This document shows positions 1 through 7,558 of a DNA stretch of 64,000 bases, piece by piece; position 1 is the first letter of the stretch; every line of letters starts with the position of its first letter. The stretch lies in assembly GCF_031344055.1 (NCBI RefSeq), contig NZ_JADBEN010000001.1. One strand, given 5' to 3'. The DNA comes from Methylobacillus flagellatus_A. GTDB taxonomy: Bacteria; Pseudomonadota; Gammaproteobacteria; Burkholderiales; Methylophilaceae. The notes beneath the pieces are model-generated. The model had not been told where the DNA came from and searched no databases. It saw nothing but the letters and a program-made list of their open reading frames with translations. The position numbers were made by a program, and so were the translations under genes.

Positions 1-246
1 GGCGACCTCGAGGCGGCTGCGATCCTCGATATCCTGCTGCGGGACGAAATCGGCCATGTGGCGATCGGCAACCGGTGGTATGGCTGGCTATGCGAGCAGC
101 GCGGGTTGGAGCCCGTCTCCACTTATGCCCGGCTTACCACGCAATACCAGGCTCCCAAGCTGCGCGGCCCGTTCAATTTCCCGGCACGCAGGGCGGCAGG
201 CTTCAGCGAAGCCGAACTGGCGCTGATGGGCGACCGTCACGAATAG
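1..246 (+). CDS. DUF455 family protein, C-terminal part
   Basis: Partial gene: the frame is open from base 1 and ends at TAG 244-246, leaving 81 residues of the C-terminus. The stretch DEIGHVAIGNRWYGWLC matches the conserved C-terminal block of DUF455 ferritin-like proteins (usually about 270 residues), where the E..H pair belongs to the putative metal site. Function is not known; these proteins are sometimes annotated as rhamnosyltransferase-related, without good support. The GTG at base 58 is an internal Val codon in the conserved block, not a start. The gene converges on the AcoR-like regulator with a 52-base gap. Confidence 0.8.
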   Translation, partial: GDLEAAAILDILLRDEIGHVAIGNRWYGWLCEQRGLEPVSTYARLTTQYQAPKLRGPFNFPARRAAGFSEAELALMGDRHE

Positions 247-298
247 CAAGCCGCATTACATTCAGGGCTAACTTTTGCTAGCCATTCCAAAGTGCTAT

Positions 299-2197
299 TT
301 ACACCAGATTCATTGCACGCATGCGCCGGTAAAGCGTATTGCGGCTGATGCCGAGTTGCCGCGCCACTGCAGAGACATTGCCGGCATGCGCTTGCATGGC
401 GGCCTTGATGGCTTCCGCCGTCAGGCTGGTCAATGAAGGGGGTGTGTCCTCATCGGCGGCGTTTTCCATGTCGTCGAGGAAATCCTGCGTCAGGTGCATC
501 ATGGAGATGGGTGCGGTCCCGGACAGCGCCAGCGCCGTGCGCAGCACATTATGCAATTGGCGGATGTTGCCCGGCCATGGATGCGCCTTGAACAAGGCCG
601 TGACGTCCTGGTCGATCGCCTTTCCTGCGGCGTTCTCGGTTTGCAGGATGGTCTCCACCAATGCAGGCAAGTCCTGACGCTGCCGCAAGGCGGGCAAGGT
701 GACGGTGAGGCCGTTCAGGCGGTAGTAGAGGTCGCGGCGGAATTCGCCGCTCTCTACCTTCTCGCGCAGTTGCTGGTTGGTGGCGCTCAACAGCGCGAAA
801 TTGACGGGTTTGGATTTGGTGCTGCCCAAGGGCGTGACGCTGCGCTCCTGCAATACCCGCAATAGGCGCGCCTGCAACGCCAATGGCATGTCGCCGATTT
901 CATCCAGGAACAGGGTGCCGCCGTCGGCTTGCTCCAGTTTGCCTGGGCTGCCCTTGCGGCGAGCGCCGGTAAAGGCGCCTTCCTCATAGCCGAACAGTTC
1001 CGCCTCGATCAGGCCCTCGGGCAATGCCGCGCAGTTGACGGCGACCCAGGGGCCCTGGCTGCGGTCGCTGGCTTCGTGGATGGCCCGCGCGAACAACTCC
1101 TTGCCTGCGCCGGTTTCACCCTCGATTAGGATAGGAATGTCCTGGTTGACGACAAGCTCTACCTGGCTGATGACCCGGGCGACGCGCGGGTCGCCCGTAT
1201 TCAGCATCTGCAGGCTGGCAGGGCAGTGGCGTTTGCTGGCCGAGGCGCTGCTTACGCGCGCATTGCGCGCGGCAAGCGGCTGGCGCAGCTCGATCCGCGC
1301 ATACAGCCTGGCTTCGCGGGCGGTGTAAAGCGGCGTAATCATTGAATTTGCCTGCGATGCCTGCATCAGGGTTTCCGGCCTGCTGGCGAATAATTCGCTG
1401 AACAGCGCGTCCTCAATCGTGTCATGCGTCATGCCGAGCTGGAACTGGCCGCTGCGGTTCAATGCCACCAGGCGATGCCGGTCGTCGAAGATGGCGATGC
1501 CTTCCCACAAAGTGCCGATGAATTCCGGGCGTGCATGGAAATGCAGCGAGTAAGCCCCTTCATGGCTGGCGGTGAACAGCCGGTTTTCGATCATTTGCGC
1601 CGACATGCGCACCAATGCCAAGGTATGCTGCTGCGGCATGCTGGCGTCTGTCGACACGTCCAGCGTGCCCATCACCTGGTTGCGGGCGCTCAATATGGGC
1701 ACTGCCGAGCAGGCCAGTACATGGTTGCGTTCGAGGAAGTGCTCGGCGCCCTGCACCGTCATGGCGGAACGCTCTACCAACGCGGTGCCGATGGCATTGG
1801 TGCCGCGCAGGCTTTCCTGCCAGGAAGAGCCGGGAATCAAGGCGACGCGCTGGGCATCGTCGAGGAATTCACTATTGCCCTGGCTGTGCAGGATGAAGCC
1901 ATGCGGGTCGGTCAGCACGATGACGCTGCGGGTGTGGCTGATCTGCTCGTTGAGGCTCTCCATTTCCGGCCGGGCCTGTGAGAGCAGCAATTGATGGGCT
2001 TCCTGTTTTACCAGCAGTTCCTGACGGGTCAGTATTTCGGTACGCACCTGGGTGCCGGCTTCCATGCCGTTTTCCACGCACCTGCGCCAGGAGCGCTCGA
2101 TCTCCTTGGAGACGCCGCCGCTTTCCACGACGCCGTGCGCAAGGAATTCGCTTCTTGCATTCAAAAGCAGGGTTTCGTCAGGGGCAGGATTTTGCAT
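299..2197 (-). CDS. AcoR-like sigma-54-dependent transcriptional activator
   Basis: A 632-residue activator with AcoR architecture: an N-terminal GAF-type sensory region (about residues 70-220), a central AAA+ sigma-54 interaction domain (about 340-565) with Walker A GETGAGKE, the sigma-54 contact loop GAFTGA and Walker B GGTLFLDEIGD, and a C-terminal Fis-type helix-turn-helix ending NVSAVARQLGISRNTLYRR. There is no receiver domain, so it probably senses a small molecule directly; AcoR relatives respond to acetoin, alcohols or aldehydes. It is transcribed away from xoxF, and a perfect -24/-12 promoter lies in front of xoxF, so it is very likely the xoxF activator. The start is ATG at 2197; an AGG eleven bases upstream is a weak ribosome binding site. 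The inducer cannot be read from sequence. Confidence 0.88.
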   Translation of the reverse strand: MQNPAPDETLLLNARSEFLAHGVVESGGVSKEIERSWRRCVENGMEAGTQVRTEILTRQELLVKQEAHQLLLSQARPEMESLNEQISHTRSVIVLTDPHGFILHSQGNSEFLDDAQRVALIPGSSWQESLRGTNAIGTALVERSAMTVQGAEHFLERNHVLACSAVPILSARNQVMGTLDVSTDASMPQQHTLALVRMSAQMIENRLFTASHEGAYSLHFHARPEFIGTLWEGIAIFDDRHRLVALNRSGQFQLGMTHDTIEDALFSELFASRPETLMQASQANSMITPLYTAREARLYARIELRQPLAARNARVSSASASKRHCPASLQMLNTGDPRVARVISQVELVVNQDIPILIEGETGAGKELFARAIHEASDRSQGPWVAVNCAALPEGLIEAELFGYEEGAFTGARRKGSPGKLEQADGGTLFLDEIGDMPLALQARLLRVLQERSVTPLGSTKSKPVNFALLSATNQQLREKVESGEFRRDLYYRLNGLTVTLPALRQRQDLPALVETILQTENAAGKAIDQDVTALFKAHPWPGNIRQLHNVLRTALALSGTAPISMMHLTQDFLDDMENAADEDTPPSLTSLTAEAIKAAMQAHAGNVSAVARQLGISRNTLYRRMRAMNLV

Positions 2198-2216
2198 GGG
2201 TTAAGTACCTGATTGT

Positions 2217-2336
2217 AAGGGATTGAACTAGTGTGCCAGCCAATGTAGCACCTGTTCATTCATGACACAACTATCCCTTGTTTTTCTCTGTCGCCGTATA
2301 GGCGGGAGGGCATTGGCGGTCCTTTGCAATCCCTTG
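2217..2336. repeat. Three ATCCCTT elements in the regulator-xoxF gap
   Basis: The octamer-like element (C)NATCCCTTG occurs as CTATCCCTTG at 2271-2280 and CAATCCCTTG at 2327-2336. It recurs inverted as AAGGGATTG at 2217-2225. All three copies lie 45-165 bases upstream of the -24/-12 promoter, where enhancer-binding activators act. Binding by the divergent regulator is inference; no strong dyad was found in this gap. Confidence 0.35.
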
Positions 2337-2380
2337 TCCAGCCTGGGTCTTGGCTGTTATTTCTACAGTTTTCAACAGGC

Positions 2381-2395
2381 TGGCACAGGCCTTGC
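2381..2395 (+). promoter_or_regulatory. Sigma-54 (-24/-12) promoter of xoxF
   Basis: TGGCAC at 2381-2386, five bases, TTGC at 2392-2395: GG and GC are separated by exactly ten bases, matching the RpoN consensus TGGCAC-N5-TTGC without mismatch. Transcription would start near 2407, giving a leader of about 70 bases before the xoxF start. The divergent AcoR-like sigma-54 activator is the obvious partner. Confidence 0.82.
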
Positions 2396-2478
2396 CATAG
2401 TCAATTGCCGGGAAAAACTCCCGGGTCAGTATACGACATAAGAAAATAATTCGTGAACGATAGACTATGGAGAATGGC

Positions 2479-4347
2479 ATGAAGGCTAGAACGATAGCGA
2501 TGGCGGTTGGAGCCGGTTTGCTGGGGCTTGCAGCAATCCCCGCATTGGCGACCGACCTGGAAAACCTGATGAAGGACGACGGCCAGTGGGCGCATCCGCG
2601 CAAGGATTACGCCAACACCGGCTATAGCGGCCTGTCGCAGATCAACAAGAGCAATGTGAAGAACCTGAAGTACGCCTGGACCTTTGCGACAGGCGTGAAC
2701 CGCGGCCATGAGGGCGCGCCGTTGGTGATCAACGGGGTGATGTATATCCACACCGCGTTTCCCAACAATGTGTACGCGCTCGACCTCAACAACAACCAGA
2801 AAATCCTCTGGTCGTATTTCCCCAAGCAGGACCCTGCCGTGCAGGCACTGCTGTGCTGCGACAACGTCAACCGCGGCCTGGGGTTCGGCGACGGCAAGAT
2901 ATTCCTGCAGCAGAACGACGGCATCCTGGTCGCGCTGGACGCCAAGACCGGCAAGAAGCTCTGGGATGTGAAGGTGGTCGATACCAAGGAGGGCGCTTCC
3001 ACCACCAACGCGCCGCACGTGATCAAGGACAAGGTCGTGACCGGCTGTTCAGGCGGCGAGTATGGCGTGCGTTGCTATATCTCGGCCTACAACATCAAGG
3101 ACGGCAGCCTGGTATGGCGTGCCTACAGCACGGGTTCGGACGCGGACGCGTTGATCGGCAAGGATTTCAACAAGGACAACCCGCATTACAGCGCCTTGTC
3201 GCTTTATGAGGACGTGAACGGCGGCAACAAGGAGGGCGGCTCCTTCAAGCCCCTGCCCAAGGAAAAGCTCAAGTTCCCGGAAAAGGACCTTGGCATCAAG
3301 ACCTGGCTCAAGCCGCAGGCTGTCAAGAACGGCTGGGAGCATGGCGGCGGCCCGACCTGGGGCTGGTATTCCTATGACCCGTCCCTCAACCTGATGTATT
3401 ACGGCACGGGCAATCCCGGCACTTGGAATCCGGACGTGCGTCCCGGCGACAACAAGTGGTCCATGACCATTTTCGCGCGCGACGTGGATACCGGCGAGGC
3501 GCGCTGGGGCTACCAGATGACGCCGCACGACGAATGGGATTACGACGGCATGAACGAAAGCATCCTCTGGGAAGCCGACGGCAAGAAGCTTGCCACCCAT
3601 TTCGACCGCAACGGCTTCGGTTATACCTTCGACCGTACCAACGGCACATTGCTGGTGGCCGAGAAAATGCATCCGTTCGTCAACTGGGCGAAGTCGATCG
3701 ACCTCAAGACCGGCATCCCGAACAAGGACCCCAAGTATTCCACCCACCAGGACTACAACGCGCAGGGCATCTGCCCATCCGCGCTGGGCGTGAAGGATGA
3801 GCAGCCGGCCGCGTTCTCGCCGCGCACCAAGATGTTCTATGTGCCGCTGAACCATGTGTGCATGACCTACGAGCCGACCGAGTCCAAGTACATCGCGGGT
3901 CAGCCCTGGGTAGGGGCGACCTTGACCATGTTCGCGGGGCCTGACGGCGTGATGGGCGGCTTCATGGCCTGGGACGGCCTCAAGGGCAAGGCGGCCTGGT
4001 ACAACAAGGAGAAGTTCTCGGCCTGGGGCGGCGCATTGGCAACCGGCTCTGACCTTGTGTTCTACGGCACGCTGGACCGCTGGTTCAAGGCGCTGGATGC
4101 CAAGACCGGCAAGGAGCTATGGAAGATGCAGGTCGGCTCCGGCGTGGTCGGCAACGCGATCACCTATACCCACAAGGGCAAGCAATATGTCGGCGTGCTG
4201 TCCGGTATCGGCGGCTGGGCCGGCGTAGCCATGAACCTGGGCCTGGAAGAAGAGACCGCGGGCCTGGGCGCTGCTGGCGGCTACAAGGAACTGAAGGACT
4301 GGAATGCGGCTCCTGGCGGCGGCGCCATGAACGTGTTCAGCCTGTAA
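2479..4347 (+). CDS. xoxF: Lanthanide-dependent PQQ methanol dehydrogenase XoxF
   Basis: Periplasmic PQQ enzyme that oxidises methanol to formaldehyde (or further) and passes electrons to a c-type cytochrome. The 622-residue precursor has a signal peptide (MKARTIAMAVGAGL...PALA). It carries the adjacent-cysteine disulfide motif CCDNV (residues 126-127) and the active-site motif DEWDYDG. The catalytic Asp is at about 354, and a second Asp two residues on (about 356) is the lanthanide ligand; calcium-type MxaF has Ala there. The start is ATG 2479, with GGAG at 2469-2472, rather than the in-frame ATG 2467, because the signal peptide begins there. No xoxG, xoxJ or mxa gene is adjacent, so this is an orphan xoxF. 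A sigma-54 promoter lies upstream and an intrinsic terminator at 4430. The exact XoxF clade was not determined. Confidence 0.96.
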   Translation: MKARTIAMAVGAGLLGLAAIPALATDLENLMKDDGQWAHPRKDYANTGYSGLSQINKSNVKNLKYAWTFATGVNRGHEGAPLVINGVMYIHTAFPNNVYALDLNNNQKILWSYFPKQDPAVQALLCCDNVNRGLGFGDGKIFLQQNDGILVALDAKTGKKLWDVKVVDTKEGASTTNAPHVIKDKVVTGCSGGEYGVRCYISAYNIKDGSLVWRAYSTGSDADALIGKDFNKDNPHYSALSLYEDVNGGNKEGGSFKPLPKEKLKFPEKDLGIKTWLKPQAVKNGWEHGGGPTWGWYSYDPSLNLMYYGTGNPGTWNPDVRPGDNKWSMTIFARDVDTGEARWGYQMTPHDEWDYDGMNESILWEADGKKLATHFDRNGFGYTFDRTNGTLLVAEKMHPFVNWAKSIDLKTGIPNKDPKYSTHQDYNAQGICPSALGVKDEQPAAFSPRTKMFYVPLNHVCMTYEPTESKYIAGQPWVGATLTMFAGPDGVMGGFMAWDGLKGKAAWYNKEKFSAWGGALATGSDLVFYGTLDRWFKALDAKTGKELWKMQVGSGVVGNAITYTHKGKQYVGVLSGIGGWAGVAMNLGLEEETAGLGAAGGYKELKDWNAAPGGGAMNVFSL

Positions 4348-4429
4348 GGACGGTTTTATTGATGTACTGACGCATCATCTCCTCGACTCATTCTGGCTCA
4401 TCTCCACTGAGTAATGTCTGAGTCCTTTT

Positions 4430-4459
4430 GCCCGGCCCCTTCCTGCCGGGCTTTTTTTT
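4430..4459 (+). terminator. Intrinsic terminator of xoxF
   Basis: GCCCGGC (4430-4436) pairs perfectly with GCCGGGC (4445-4451) around an eight-base loop and is followed by eight T residues. It lies 83 bases after the xoxF stop. Confidence 0.92.
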
Positions 4460-4715
4460 GTCAATGAACGGATAACTTAGAGGTTTATAAAGGTTTTGCG
4501 CGACCTCAATTAGGCGCGAAAATTTTCGCTAGGCGGGACATTGCATTCATTGTCGCGATGCAGTGGCATGAGGTCCGTGCAGTGATTCGCCAGGCTTCGC
4601 GTTACTGGTCTGGCGAAGGCCGCCTGCGTTACTAGTCCCTCATTCATGCTGAGGTCATCGTCGGCGGAGAGACTCGCTCCATTCATTTTTGCTCATGTTG
4701 ATTAGGGGAGTTGTT
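4460..4715. other. Non-coding leader region before the phosphoesterase gene
   Basis: No gene is seen. The region holds an inverted repeat TTCGCCAG (4586-4593) / CTGGCGAA (4610-4617) with a 16-base loop. There is also an imperfect direct repeat, GCGTTACTGGTC (4599-4610) and GCGTTACTAGTC (4626-4637). Neither can be given a function. Confidence 0.4.
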
Positions 4716-6326
4716 ATGAAGCTGAAGTCTATCGCTCGAAATCGTTTTGTCGCCGCTGCCTGGATCGGGCTCGCGCTCGGCGGGCAGCCGCTGCTTGCCG
4801 TATCCGCCGCCGGCACGCTTCCTGCCCAGTGGTCCTTCGGTCTCCTTACCGATACCCAGGGGGCCGGCGACCCGCGTGGCGTATCCGTCAGGCTGATGCA
4901 GCCGGTGGTGGATCGCTTTGTGAACAACCATAACATCGACCTGCTCATTTCCATCGGCGACCTCACCGAGAACGGCACGGCGGCTGAATTCGATACATGG
5001 AAGCAGGCTGCGAAGCCGCTGGCCGACGCCGGCATTCCTCTCTACCTGACGCGCGGCAATCACGACGTGCGCGCCGAGAGCACCATCGGGGGCATCGACC
5101 CCTTGCTCGGGCCTTCGGCTTACCGGGGTACCGACACCTGGTCTACGGCCTTTCCCAGCTTGAGCGGGCCAACGGTCACGACGGGGCCGGGAGCGTCCTA
5201 CTCCTTCGCCTACAATAACACGCTGTTTGTCTCGCTCGACTTATATGGCGCGATGCCCAGCGAGCTGATCGGCTGGGTAGGCAGCCAGCAGAAGGGCAGC
5301 TACGACCATATGTTCGTCTACGCCCACGAGCCTTTCTTCGGCCGTGCGCGCGAGGGCGTGCTTGGCGACAGCCCGCTGCGGATGCAGGTACTCAACCAGT
5401 TGAGCGAAAATGGCGTCGATGCCTACTTCAGCGGCCATGACCACCAGTACAGCCGCTCGGCGGCGGTCGACGGTCAGGACGTGCTGCTGCACCACATCGT
5501 CGCGGGTTCGAACGCCGAGAAATACTATCGCTTCGAGAATGAGTTCAACGTGGGTGAAGAAGTCGGCGCCGCGCTGGTCAATAACGAAGTCGGCTACAGC
5601 GTCGTCGATATCAACGGGCCGTTCGTGACCTTCACGCACTATTCGGCGACCCCGCCTGCCTCATCGGACTTCTCCGAGGCCTGGGAGCCCGAGTGGCGCG
5701 TGGCCGATCGCACCACGTTCTCGACCAACGGCAACTCGTATGCCGTCAACGTCGGTGAATCCTATGCCGGCCTCAAGAGCGCGATTGTGGAGGGCAATGG
5801 CTTCGTTGGCACCAAAGCCGAGATCCTGGCTGGGCAAAACCTTGATGGCCGCTCCGTGACCACCGAACCCGACTCTGGCGCAGGCATCACCCAGCAGCTT
5901 GGCAACATCGTCAATTTCGGCTGGGTGGCGAGAACGGACGGACTGTACAGCGACATTCTCTACCTGGGCGGCATGGACGACCTGCTGGATGGCGTGGCCG
6001 ACCCCTTCGTGCTCACCCTGAGCTACGGCGAGGATATTGCAATCGACGAATCGTTGCTGCGCCTGGTGTATCAGCTCGACGGCCAATGGGTGCTCGCAGT
6101 GGACGCCAATACCGATGGCACGCCGAGCTTCGTCATTGGCGCTTGGCAATCCTCGTATGGCTTGGGCACTTACGGCGTGGATACGGCCGCCAACCAGGTC
6201 TGGGCGGTGATCGACCGCAATGGCCAATTCGCCGTGGCCGCCGTGCCGGAGCCTTCGGCGCTGGTACTCATGCTGTGCGGGTTCGGTATGCTGGTGCCAT
6301 TGGCAGCGCGCCGCCGCCGCGCCTGA
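4716..6326 (+). CDS. PEP-CTERM-anchored metallophosphoesterase
   Basis: A 536-residue exported protein of the calcineurin-like phosphoesterase superfamily. The metal-binding blocks are in order: TDTQ (a DxQ variant of the usual DxH), GDLTENG, GNHD, YAHEPF and GHDHQYSR. The C-terminus is a PEP-CTERM sorting signal: VPEP, a hydrophobic helix and a terminal RRRR. Such proteins are processed by an exosortase, which would be encoded elsewhere, and reach the cell surface or exopolysaccharide matrix. The start is ATG 4716, preceded by AGGGGAG at good spacing, and a signal peptide follows; the TTG at 4689 lacks a ribosome binding site. The substrate is unknown, and the roughly 200 residues after the phosphoesterase domain match no family I can name. 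Confidence 0.85.
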   Translation: MKLKSIARNRFVAAAWIGLALGGQPLLAVSAAGTLPAQWSFGLLTDTQGAGDPRGVSVRLMQPVVDRFVNNHNIDLLISIGDLTENGTAAEFDTWKQAAKPLADAGIPLYLTRGNHDVRAESTIGGIDPLLGPSAYRGTDTWSTAFPSLSGPTVTTGPGASYSFAYNNTLFVSLDLYGAMPSELIGWVGSQQKGSYDHMFVYAHEPFFGRAREGVLGDSPLRMQVLNQLSENGVDAYFSGHDHQYSRSAAVDGQDVLLHHIVAGSNAEKYYRFENEFNVGEEVGAALVNNEVGYSVVDINGPFVTFTHYSATPPASSDFSEAWEPEWRVADRTTFSTNGNSYAVNVGESYAGLKSAIVEGNGFVGTKAEILAGQNLDGRSVTTEPDSGAGITQQLGNIVNFGWVARTDGLYSDILYLGGMDDLLDGVADPFVLTLSYGEDIAIDESLLRLVYQLDGQWVLAVDANTDGTPSFVIGAWQSSYGLGTYGVDTAANQVWAVIDRNGQFAVAAVPEPSALVLMLCGFGMLVPLAARRRRA

Positions 6327-6358
6327 GTACTGGTTTGCAGCGTACGCTGCATCTCTTG

Positions 6359-6388
6359 AAAAAAGGGCTGCCTTGGCAGTCCTTTTTT
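6359..6388 (+). terminator. Intrinsic terminator after the phosphoesterase gene
   Basis: The A-rich arm AAAAAAGGGCTGCC (6359-6372) pairs with GGCAGTCCTTTTTT (6375-6388), with one G-T pair and a two-base TT turn. The symmetric A and T tracts would let it work in both directions. Confidence 0.88.
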
Positions 6389-6496
6389 CTGCATCCGATA
6401 TTGCTGGACGAGCGGGTAGCAGTAAACCTGGACCTGGGGAAAGAGGCTGCAGACTTGGTTGCGGCCGGCACCTGCAACGAGTTCAAGAGCAGGGGC
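6389..6496. other. Short gap without recognisable features
   Basis: Between the terminator and the left target duplication of the MITE no gene, RNA or repeat was recognised. Confidence 0.4.
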
Positions 6497-6500
6497 TTAG

Positions 6501-6770
6501 GAGCCTGTTCATGATTTTTTCATCAGGTACGCATGGCTCCAACGCGTCCGGTCAAGACGCCCTCCGCAGGTAATGCTCATCGTCTTGCCAAGGACTGCGA
6601 CGCGGAGCGGGCGCGTGTTGGGGTCCTGCCCTCCGGGTTGCCCCGGCAGCGCAGCCGCTGCTGCGTTGCAAATCCTCGCCGGGCAACGAGCCCGCCTGCG
6701 GTTCGCGCCTTGCTTCGATTGCATTGCTGGGGCAACCTGCCTTATGAAAAGAAAGATCGTGAATAGGCTC
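6501..6770. mobile_element. 270-bp MITE with IS5-family-like ends and TTAG target duplication
   Basis: The terminal inverted repeats begin GAGCCTGTTCATGAT (left, 6501) and GAGCCTATTCACGAT (right, reverse complement from 6770), with 16 of the first 20 positions identical. They are flanked by the direct repeat TTAG at 6497-6500 and 6771-6774. A GAG... end plus a YTAR-type duplication fits the IS5 family. No transposase frame is present; short open frames inside run in several phases and resemble nothing. The right TTAG begins with TTA, which is the stop codon of the neighbouring tetR gene on the minus strand. Non-autonomous mobilisation by an IS5-type transposase elsewhere is inference. Confidence 0.78.
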
Positions 6771-7367
6771 TTAGTATTTGAGCAGGTGAAAGAATGTGTC
6801 GCGCAACATGTCCAGGTCAATATCCTTATCGCATTCGGGATTGCGGAGGGCACGTACCGATAATCCCTCCATCAAGGCGCTCATGATTTCCAGGCGCGAG
6901 CGGGTCTTCGGACTGTCGTCCTGGAACAGTTCGGTCATCGACTGGTGGATGGTCTGGTCGTTCTGTTGCACGACGCGGGCGATTTCCGGGTTGCGCGACG
7001 CTTCGGCCAGGATTTCCATGGTCAGTGAGGCGCGCGAAGCGTTCTTATGAAGGGCGACGCCCTCGGGAATGTGATCGAGGAATAGGGCTATGGAATCCGC
7101 CGGCGTGGGGGCCTGCCTCATCCGGTCAATGATCAGTTCGATTTCGCTCCTCTCGCGCTCGACGATTGCCGCGATGATGTCTTCCTTGCTTTTGAAGTAG
7201 TGGTAGATGTGGCCTGAACTCATGCCGGCAGCGGCGGAGATTTGCGCCATGCTGCTGCGATGAAAGCCGCGGCGCCGGAAACATTCAGCCGCAGCCTCCA
7301 GCACCTGGGCTTTGCGGCGTTGGGCAATGGAGGATTCGCTGGCAGGAGATGGTTTGGTTTCTGTCAT
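6771..7367 (-). CDS. TetR-family repressor of the RND efflux operon
   Basis: A 198-residue TetR/AcrR regulator. An N-terminal helix-turn-helix (about residues 20-65) has the typical core SMAQISAAAGMSSGHIYHYFKSKEDI, and a ligand-binding helical domain follows. The start is ATG 7367; the TTG nine bases upstream is less likely. It is divergent from the RND efflux operon, and two near-identical palindromes with GGTCG/CGACC arms lie in the 191-base gap. One of them covers the predicted efflux promoter, so repression of the pump and autoregulation are strongly suggested. The stop codon TAA lies inside the target duplication of the adjacent MITE. The inducer is unknown. Confidence 0.88.
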   Translation of the reverse strand: MTETKPSPASESSIAQRRKAQVLEAAAECFRRRGFHRSSMAQISAAAGMSSGHIYHYFKSKEDIIAAIVERERSEIELIIDRMRQAPTPADSIALFLDHIPEGVALHKNASRASLTMEILAEASRNPEIARVVQQNDQTIHQSMTELFQDDSPKTRSRLEIMSALMEGLSVRALRNPECDKDIDLDMLRDTFFHLLKY

Positions 7368-7427
7368 TTTTTTCAAAAAATCAGGGTCGTGGCGCTAGTT
7401 TACCAAAGGATATTTAAAAATTATAAA

Positions 7428-7457
7428 TTGACTTAGGTCGAATGATCGACCTAAAAT
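7428..7457 (+). promoter_or_regulatory. Promoter of the efflux operon
   Basis: TTGACT (-35, 7428-7433), an 18-base spacer and TAAAAT (-10, 7452-7457). Operator 1 of the TetR repressor fills the spacer, so bound repressor would exclude RNA polymerase. The resulting leader is about 95 bases and contains operator 2. Confidence 0.7.
7433..7454. promoter_or_regulatory. TetR operator 1
   Basis: A perfect inverted repeat: TTAGGTCG (7433-7440), six bases, CGACCTAA (7447-7454). It overlaps the predicted -35/-10 region of the efflux operon. Confidence 0.85.
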
Positions 7458-7518
7458 GGCAAAAATTTTCAAATGTTGCGTCGTCCTTTTCAAGGTACGG
7501 CTATTTTTTGCTCAAAAA

Positions 7519-7538
7519 TAGGTCGGTCATTCGACCTA
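7519..7538. promoter_or_regulatory. TetR operator 2
   Basis: A perfect inverted repeat: TAGGTCG (7519-7525), six bases, CGACCTA (7532-7538). It has the same arms and spacer length as operator 1, and the two centres are 85 bases (about eight helical turns) apart. It ends 20 bases before the adaptor start codon. Confidence 0.85.
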
Positions 7539-7558
7539 ATCCTAACAAAGGAAGCTAT

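Noticed and set aside
6533..6863. Short open frames in the gap before the TetR gene
   Set aside because: They fall within the 270-bp MITE, in several phases, and none resembles a transposase or other protein.
7442..7558. N-terminal extension of the efflux adaptor starting at 7442
   Set aside because: It would lie inside the promoter and between operators, has no ribosome binding site, and would bury the lipoprotein signal that starts at 7559.
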